Positions 59,035-64,000 of a stretch of DNA of 64,000 nucleotides are shown here, in pieces. Below the pieces are notes generated by a model that did no database searches, had not been told where the DNA came from, and saw only the letters and a list, made by a program, of their open reading frames with translations. Origin of the DNA: JBLMYQ01 sp050260055 (GTDB lineage: Bacteria; Bacillota; Clostridia; Acetivibrionales; UBA4821); NCBI GenBank assembly GCA_050260055.1, contig JBLNBO010000005.1, forward strand, positions 62,001 through 126,000. The letters are read 5' to 3'. How positions within the stretch are numbered: the first letter of the stretch is position 1; each line of letters starts with the position of its first letter. The position numbers and the translations under genes are program-made.

Positions 59035-59222
59035 TTAGAGAGGCTAGTTAACCACCTACCTGATTTTTCTTATTGCTTTGAGGTAAACGAAAAGAAAGAC
59101 TTTGAAGAGAAGACCCTCCTATCCTCCCTAAAAAGGGAGAGAAAAGTAGATATTTAAGAAGATAATAAGTACTATAAAGACTTTCTAGTCGCCTCCTATT
59201 AGGAGGGATAGGGAGGTCTAGT
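59035..59222. repeat. Hairpin-forming intergenic repeat between dnaB and tilS
   Basis: GACCCTCCTATCC (59112-59124) is nearly complementary to GGATAGGGAGGTC (59206-59218). Local hairpins CTCCCT/AGGGAG and CCTCCT/AGGAGG lie inside. AAAGACTTTGAAGAGAAG at 59095 matches a word in the repeat at 46401. Probably a decayed member of the same family. Confidence 0.45.
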
Positions 59223-59246
59223 TTTTAGCCTTAAAGGGAAATTCTA

Positions 59247-60647
59247 ATGCAAAAAAAATTCATTGATAAATTCCTAGCTACAGTAAAAAAACATGAAATG
59301 ATAGCTGCCGGAGACCGTATAGTAATAGGTGTTTCAGGAGGCCCAGATTCCTTATGCCTTCTTTATGCTTTGGATGAATTGAAACAAGAGCTAAAGATAG
59401 AATTGTTTGTAGTCCACATTAATCATTGCATAAGAGAAAAATCAGCAGACGCAGATCAAGAATTTGTAGAAAATTTTGCTCAGGGATTAGGTATTCCAGT
59501 ATATTCGGAAAAGATATTGGTTAAGCAATTTGCTAAGGACAATAAGCTTTCGGTCGAAGAAGCTGGAAGGATTGCCAGGTATAATTGCTTTGAAGATTAT
59601 ACTAAAAAGCTTAGTGCAAACAAAATTGCTATCGGGCATAATATGAATGATAATGCAGAAACATTTTTATTAAATCTTGTAAGGGGCACGGGAATTGAAG
59701 GCTTGAAAGGTATTGATCCGGTAAGGGGTAAGATTATAAGGCCGCTGATTGAAATCAGCAGAGATGAAATAGAACTATTTTGCGAAAAAAATGGAATAAA
59801 TCCTAGAATCGATGAGACAAATGCGGATTCTGCATTTACACGAAATCGAATACGAAATGGTTTGATTCCATATATAAAAGAAAACTTTAATCCGAATATA
59901 ATTGAAGCAATTAATAGAACTGTTGAAATAATTTACGATGAAAATCTTTTTACATCAGCGATATCTGAAGTATATTACAACGAGTGTTTAGAAAGCAGTG
60001 ATGAAAATTCAATCACGATAAATCTAAAAAAGTTTAACGAACTTCATGATGCAGTAAAAAAGAGAATAGTAAGGCGAGTTATTGAAAAGCTAAAGGGAAA
60101 TACAAAGGCCGTTGAGAAGACTCATGTTGAACAAGTAATAGATTTGGCTCGAAGAGCAAAAACAGGCACGTTATATAGACTCCGTGGAGAGATTGAGGCT
60201 GTTATAGAATATGGAAACTTAATTTTTATTAAAGAAAAATCAAAAGATGTTAAAGGATTTTGTTATGATATAAGTATTCCCGGAGAGGTTGAAATTCCAG
60301 AAATAAATGCATGTTTAAGGATAAGGGTTCTAGATATTAGCCAAATTAGACAAGGCATTAAAGATAGCAATATTTGTTTAATAGACAAAGAAAAAGCAGG
60401 AAATTATTTGCAGGTTCGAAACAGAAGAAATGGTGATAGAATAAACCCGGAAGGAATGAAGGGAACAAAAAAACTGAAAGATTTTTTCATTGATGAGAAA
60501 ATTCCAAGGGAACAGAGAGAATTAATACCAGTTGTTGCAGAAGGGCAAGAGATAATTTGGATTGTAGGAAAAAGATATTCCGAAAAATACAGAATAACAG
60601 ATGAAACAAAGGAGGTAGTAATACTTGAATACTTGCTGCGTAAATAA
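59247..60647 (+). CDS. tilS: tRNA(Ile)-lysidine synthase
   Basis: A 466-residue N-type ATP pyrophosphatase that converts C34 of tRNA-Ile(CAU) to lysidine. The PP-loop is IGVSGGPDSLCLLYAL near residue 28; HINHCIREKSADAD and AIGHNMNDNAETFLLNL follow; the C-terminal TilS domain has RNRRNGDRINPEGMKGTKKLKDFFID and WIVGKRYSEKYRI. Its 3' end holds the ribosome site and start of hpt. Order tilS-hpt-ftsH matches Bacillus. Confidence 0.96.
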   Translation: MQKKFIDKFLATVKKHEMIAAGDRIVIGVSGGPDSLCLLYALDELKQELKIELFVVHINHCIREKSADADQEFVENFAQGLGIPVYSEKILVKQFAKDNKLSVEEAGRIARYNCFEDYTKKLSANKIAIGHNMNDNAETFLLNLVRGTGIEGLKGIDPVRGKIIRPLIEISRDEIELFCEKNGINPRIDETNADSAFTRNRIRNGLIPYIKENFNPNIIEAINRTVEIIYDENLFTSAISEVYYNECLESSDENSITINLKKFNELHDAVKKRIVRRVIEKLKGNTKAVEKTHVEQVIDLARRAKTGTLYRLRGEIEAVIEYGNLIFIKEKSKDVKGFCYDISIPGEVEIPEINACLRIRVLDISQIRQGIKDSNICLIDKEKAGNYLQVRNRRNGDRINPEGMKGTKKLKDFFIDEKIPREQRELIPVVAEGQEIIWIVGKRYSEKYRITDETKEVVILEYLLRK

Positions 60648-61194
60648 TATTGAAAACGAGATTAAAGAGGTATTGATAACCAGCGAACAAATGAAGAAAA
60701 GAGTGACTGAGCTGGGAGCATTAATATCTGAGAAGTATGAAGGTAAGAAATTGTTGGTGATTGGTGTACTAAAGGGTTCGGTAATCTTTTTTGCTGATTT
60801 GATTAGAGAAATAACCATTCCGGTTGAAATTGATTTTATTGCTGCTTCAAGCTATGGAGCAAGCGCTGTTTCATCAGGTATTGTTTCCTTGAAGAAAGAT
60901 GTTAGCTGTGATGTTTGCGGGAAGAATATTTTGATAGTTGAAGATATTATTGATACCGGATTTACTATTAAGTATATAAAAGATTTATTTCAGGCGAGAA
61001 AGGCAGAAAGTGTTTCAGTTTGCTGTGCACTTGATAAGCCTTCACGAAGGGATAAGGACATTAATGTTGCAGTTGATTACGTAGGTTTCGAAATCCCTGA
61101 CGAGTTTGTTGTTGGATATGGACTTGACTATGCAGAATTATATAGGAATCTCCCTGATGTTTGTGTTCTCAATCCGGAGGTTTATTCCAAATAA
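60625..61194 (+). CDS. hpt: Hypoxanthine phosphoribosyltransferase
   Basis: A 189-residue purine salvage enzyme. Conserved: KRVTELGALISEKYEGKKLLVIGVLKGSVIFFADLIREI, the PRPP loop ILIVEDIIDTGFTIKYI, and the C-terminal VDYVGFEIPDEFVVGYGLDYAELYRNLP. It appears to start at TTG (60625), about nine bases from AAAGGAGG and inside the last eight codons of tilS; the next ATG would remove conserved N-terminal residues. Translational coupling to tilS is likely. Confidence 0.95.
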   Translation: MNTCCVNNIENEIKEVLITSEQMKKRVTELGALISEKYEGKKLLVIGVLKGSVIFFADLIREITIPVEIDFIAASSYGASAVSSGIVSLKKDVSCDVCGKNILIVEDIIDTGFTIKYIKDLFQARKAESVSVCCALDKPSRRDKDINVAVDYVGFEIPDEFVVGYGLDYAELYRNLPDVCVLNPEVYSK

Positions 61195-61392
61195 TTCTGT
61201 TGTTGTTTTTCATATTTGGGTATGTTAATATATTATACTGTATTACAAGGGTATGCAGGCAACTGTCGAAATTTAGAATATATCAAAGGTTTAAAATAAT
61301 TTTAGAAATTTTTTGTCTGAAAAGAATAATATTTATACCTTTGCACAATGTTAGTCATTATACGAAAATTGTTTTTTGTGTGAGGAGGGAAT

Positions 61393-63243
61393 TTGTTGAA
61401 GAAAAGCTTTAGAGGCATAAGTTTTTATATCCTTCTATTTGCAGTAATTTTTGTAATAGCTTTGATGGTTACATCTCAAAGTACTCAAGAGCCAATGACT
61501 TATACCCAGTTCATGATAGAAATTGCGCAGAAGAATGTTAAGAAAATAGAACTTGACGGGGAAAAAGCCAAGGTTGTTCTTACTAAGGAGCCCAAGAAGG
61601 ATACTACTGAAAAAGAACAGTATAAAAAAGAGGATTCGGAAATATACCATGAGGTGGATATACCTGATAGGATGTCATTAATGGCAATCGTGACACCTCA
61701 TATATTAAATAACGAGTTTGAGTTTAAGTATATTCCGCCTACTGAGCCGCCATGGTGGATTACCATTCTTCCAACGCTGGTTCTGGTTCTGCTTTTTGTT
61801 GTATTCTGGGTATTCTTTATTCAGCAGTCGCAAGGCGGAGGAAGCCGTGTAATGTCATTTGGTAAAAGCCGTGCAAAGATGACGGTTGAAGATAAAAAGA
61901 AAGTAACTTTTGATGATGTTGCAGGTGTACAGGAAGAAAAAGAAGAGTTGAAAGAAATAGTTGAGTTTTTAAAACAGCCTAAAAAATTTATTGAAATGGG
62001 TGCAAGAATTCCTAAAGGGGTCCTCCTTGTTGGTTCTCCCGGTACAGGTAAGACACTTCTTGCAAAAGCTGTATCAGGTGAAGCCGGAGTTCCATTTTTC
62101 AGTATAAGCGGTTCAGATTTTGTTGAAATGTTTGTTGGTGTTGGAGCATCAAGGGTTAGAGATTTATTCGAACAGGCAAAGAAAAATTCACCCTGTATCG
62201 TATTTATAGATGAAATCGATGCAGTTGGAAGACATAGAGGAGCAGGTCTTGGCGGAGGCCATGATGAAAGAGAGCAGACACTTAACCAGCTGCTTGTTGA
62301 GATGGATGGTTTTGGATTAAATGAGGGAGTAATAATATTAGCGGCAACCAACAGGCCTGATATCCTAGACCCTGCGTTATTGAGACCAGGGAGATTTGAC
62401 AGACAGGTTGTTGTTGGGCTTCCGGATGTAAAAGGTAGAGAAGAGATATTGAAAGTTCATGCAAGAGGAAAGCCTCTTGGAGAAGATGTTGATATTGCAA
62501 CATTAGCTAAAAATACAGCCGGGTTTACAGGAGCTGATCTGGAAAATATGCTGAATGAGTCAGCGATACTTGCTGCAAGACAAAACAAAAAGCAGATTAA
62601 TATGGAAAACCTTGAAGATGCTATGGTTAAAGTTTTAATGGGGCCTGAAAAGAAGAGCAGGGTAATTACCGAAAAGGAAAAGAAGCTAGTAGCTTTTCAT
62701 GAAGCAGGGCATGCGGTAGTTTCAAAATGCTTGCCGACGCAGGATCCGATTCATCAGGTTTCGATAGTACCAAGAGGAAGAGCCGGCGGCTATACCATGC
62801 ACAAGCCAAATGAGGATAAACAATATATTTCCAAATCAGAAATGCTTGAAAGAATAGCAGTTTTCCTTGGAGGCAGAGTAGCAGAAAAATTGATTCTGGA
62901 TGATATCAGTACAGGCGCTCAGAATGATATTGAAAGAGCAACTAAGATTGCAAGGGATATGGTAACGAAATATGGTATGAGTGATAAACTCGGACCTATG
63001 ACATTTGGAACTGGGCAGGATGAAGTTTTTCTTGGAAGAGATTTTGCACAGACTAGAAATTACAGCGAAGAAGTTGCCGCCCAAATAGATGATGAGATTA
63101 AGAATATAGTTGATAAATCGTATGTTAAGGCTGAGCAGATTTTAAAAGAAAACATTTCGAAACTGCACACAATTGCGGAAGCTTTAATAGAAAGAGAGAA
63201 AATTGAAGGACCAGAATTTGATGAGCTCTTTGCAAATTCATAA
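61393..63243 (+). CDS. ftsH: ATP-dependent zinc metalloprotease FtsH
   Basis: A 616-residue membrane AAA+ protease for quality control. Two transmembrane helices (about residues 9-27 and 115-137) flank an external domain. AAA module: Walker A GSPGTGKTLLAK near 214 (serine in place of the usual proline), IVFIDEIDAVGRHRG, NQLLVEMDGF and the RPGRFDR arginine finger; M41 protease zinc site HEAGHAV near 435 and the distal aspartate in STGAQNDIERAT. It starts with TTG at 61393 (a second TTG follows), after GAGGAGGG. A Rho-independent terminator follows. Confidence 0.96.
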   Translation: MLKKSFRGISFYILLFAVIFVIALMVTSQSTQEPMTYTQFMIEIAQKNVKKIELDGEKAKVVLTKEPKKDTTEKEQYKKEDSEIYHEVDIPDRMSLMAIVTPHILNNEFEFKYIPPTEPPWWITILPTLVLVLLFVVFWVFFIQQSQGGGSRVMSFGKSRAKMTVEDKKKVTFDDVAGVQEEKEELKEIVEFLKQPKKFIEMGARIPKGVLLVGSPGTGKTLLAKAVSGEAGVPFFSISGSDFVEMFVGVGASRVRDLFEQAKKNSPCIVFIDEIDAVGRHRGAGLGGGHDEREQTLNQLLVEMDGFGLNEGVIILAATNRPDILDPALLRPGRFDRQVVVGLPDVKGREEILKVHARGKPLGEDVDIATLAKNTAGFTGADLENMLNESAILAARQNKKQINMENLEDAMVKVLMGPEKKSRVITEKEKKLVAFHEAGHAVVSKCLPTQDPIHQVSIVPRGRAGGYTMHKPNEDKQYISKSEMLERIAVFLGGRVAEKLILDDISTGAQNDIERATKIARDMVTKYGMSDKLGPMTFGTGQDEVFLGRDFAQTRNYSEEVAAQIDDEIKNIVDKSYVKAEQILKENISKLHTIAEALIEREKIEGPEFDELFANS

Positions 63244-63265
63244 AAAATTATTTTTTAAAAATTTT

Positions 63266-63293
63266 AAAAAGATGCATTTATGCATCTTTTTTT
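63266..63293 (+). terminator. ftsH terminator
   Basis: AAAAAGATGCA-ttta-TGCATCTTTTT then TT: an 11-bp perfect stem with a T-run. Confidence 0.88.
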
Positions 63294-63294
63294 G

Positions 63295-63323
63295 TTGACA
63301 AGTTGAATTTCGTATGTTAAAAT
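63295..63323 (+). promoter_or_regulatory. Strong promoter upstream of rpoB
   Basis: TTGACA (63295-63300), exactly 17 bp, then TAAAAT (63318-63323) preceded by TGT, an extended -10. It directly follows the ftsH terminator. Transcription from about 63330 would give a leader of about 415 nt before rpoB. Confidence 0.65.
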
Positions 63324-63745
63324 CTAGTACTGCATTATAGTCGCTGCTAGGTTAAGGCAAATATTGTAAAAGCATATATAAAACAGCTGTAAAACTAGGA
63401 TTTTGGCACCACGGAATAAATAGCATAATAAATGTAGATAATACAATTATTAGATATTTAAATTGATTTTCTACTTTTAATTTATGTAATAGTTCATTAT
63501 TTATACAAGGTAGTTGATGAAAAATTTTGAAATTAAAAAACATAAAAAATATTTACCAAATCCTTTAGCTGTTTCTCAAAAAGGAGGAGATACGGCTTAG
63601 GTACGTTTTTGTGTTAAAAGAGTTTTTAAGGTTATGCGTATAAGATAAATTGTTAGAGAAACGCACGATAACTTAAGCAGATTTACATAGGATAGAAGTT
63701 TAGAATTAATTAAGTTCATAAGCAAAAAATACAGGGGTGATATTA
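63324..63745 (+). other. Long rpoB leader region
   Basis: About 420 nt between the promoter and rpoB. It holds one candidate small ORF (63517-63600) and otherwise A+T-rich sequence. I see no hairpin with a T-run that would be a clear attenuator, and no recognisable ribosomal-protein binding leader. Confidence 0.45.
63517..63600 (+). CDS. Candidate 27-residue small ORF in the rpoB leader
   Basis: ATG at 63517 to TAG at 63600 encodes MKNFEIKKHKKYLPNPLAVS followed by QKGGDTA. It is preceded by AAGG six bases before the ATG, a modest ribosome site. The product is basic at the N-terminus and turns to PNPLAVSQKGGD, a non-random-looking composition, but I know no family. It may be a leader peptide, a translated small protein or chance. 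Confidence 0.3.
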   Translation: MKNFEIKKHKKYLPNPLAVSQKGGDTA

Positions 63746-64000
63746 ATGGTTCATGATGTCAAACTTGGCAAGACAACTCGAAAGAGCTATTCAAAAATTA
63801 GTGAAGTGCAAGAATTACCTAATCTAATTGAGGTCCAGAAACAATCATACCAATGGTTTATTGATGAAGGGTTAAAGGAGGTTTTTAGGGATGTTTCTCC
63901 TATTACTGACTATACCGGAAATCTAATACTTGAATTTGTGGATTATTCCCTTGATGAAAAACCAAAGTATTCAGTTGAAGAATGCAAAGAAAGAGATGCT
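63746..64000 (+). CDS. rpoB: DNA-directed RNA polymerase subunit beta, partial
   Basis: The first 85 codons of the RNA polymerase beta subunit, running off the right edge. The N-terminus (RKSYSKISEVQELPNLIEVQ, then QSYQWFIDEGLKEVFRDVSPI and LEFVDYSLDEKPKYSVEECK) is typical of clostridial RpoB. AGGGGTGAT precedes the ATG. It is separated from ftsH by a terminator and has its own promoter; rplJ-rplL, the usual upstream neighbours, are not here. Confidence 0.96.
   Translation, partial: MVHDVKLGKTTRKSYSKISEVQELPNLIEVQKQSYQWFIDEGLKEVFRDVSPITDYTGNLILEFVDYSLDEKPKYSVEECKERDA

Noticed and set aside
63324..63745. L10(L12)-type ribosomal protein leader before rpoB
   Set aside because: No characteristic kink-turn hairpin is visible, and the rplJ-rplL genes are absent.
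1..64000. CRISPR array, tRNA genes, prophage or insertion-sequence transposase
   Set aside because: No evenly spaced direct repeats, no tRNA T-loop/acceptor pattern and no transposase, integrase or phage structural protein were found on either strand.

Overview
The window is chromosomal DNA from a low-GC, anaerobic, spore-forming member of the Clostridia. The evidence is a pyruvate/2-oxoacid:ferredoxin oxidoreductase gamma subunit, the oxygen-sensitive ribonucleotide reductase pair nrdD-nrdG, hydrogenase maturation genes hypCDE, the sporulation protease yabG, A+T-rich intergenic DNA with TTGACA/TATAAT-like promoters, strong Shine-Dalgarno sites, and Bacillus-like gene order around the SRP RNA/dnaX, rpsF-ssb-rpsR, gdpP-rplI-dnaB and tilS-hpt-ftsH. 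I see no prophage, transposase, tRNA, rRNA or CRISPR array.

Layout. 1-8.6 kb: 5' part of an oxidoreductase gamma subunit, two small TFIIB-type zinc-ribbon proteins, three tandem acyl-CoA synthetase paralogues behind a FapR-like operator, and a chemoreceptor. 8.9-15.2 kb: a diaminopimelate (lysine/cell-wall) region with dapF, an LL-DAP-type aminotransferase, dapD, a thioesterase and two M20 amidohydrolases. 15.4-20.6 kb: an HtrA protease, a GH18 chitinase, an EamA transporter, a decayed hypC-hypD copy and two orphans. 20.7-28.8 kb: hypC-hypD-[396-bp structured element]-hypE, prfA, a ZIP transporter, citrate synthase, Sua5 and an arginine-phosphatase-like protein. 28.8-34.3 kb: large SRP RNA, an HD-GYP protein, dnaX, ybaB and recR. 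34.3-40.5 kb: a glycolipid-type glycosyltransferase, nadD-yqeK-rsfS, ridA, dacA, a receiver-like protein without its phospho-acceptor, and comEA. 40.5-47.5 kb: a membrane orphan, the nrdDG operon with paired NrdR boxes, a duplicated-domain orphan, a radical SAM protein with an apparent ATA initiator, a DUF1540 miniprotein and yabG. 47.7-64 kb: glgP, an EamA transporter, a third zinc-ribbon protein, rpsF-ssb-rpsR, an orphan corrinoid protein, pheA, a MazG-like protein with gdpP, rplI, dnaB, tilS, hpt, ftsH and the start of rpoB.

Most genes are core metabolism and information processing. The unusual content lies between genes and in damaged genes: a pseudogenised hypCD copy beside the intact one, a GC-rich 396-bp element with 23-bp terminal inverted repeats inside the hyp operon, dispersed short repeats that in one case supply the HypD C-terminus, a 52-bp perfect palindrome that makes two convergent proteins end in the same residues, and a long rpoB leader with a candidate 27-codon ORF. 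I did not find a clearly new multi-gene system; the best candidates for something undescribed are the hyp-operon element and the rpoB leader.
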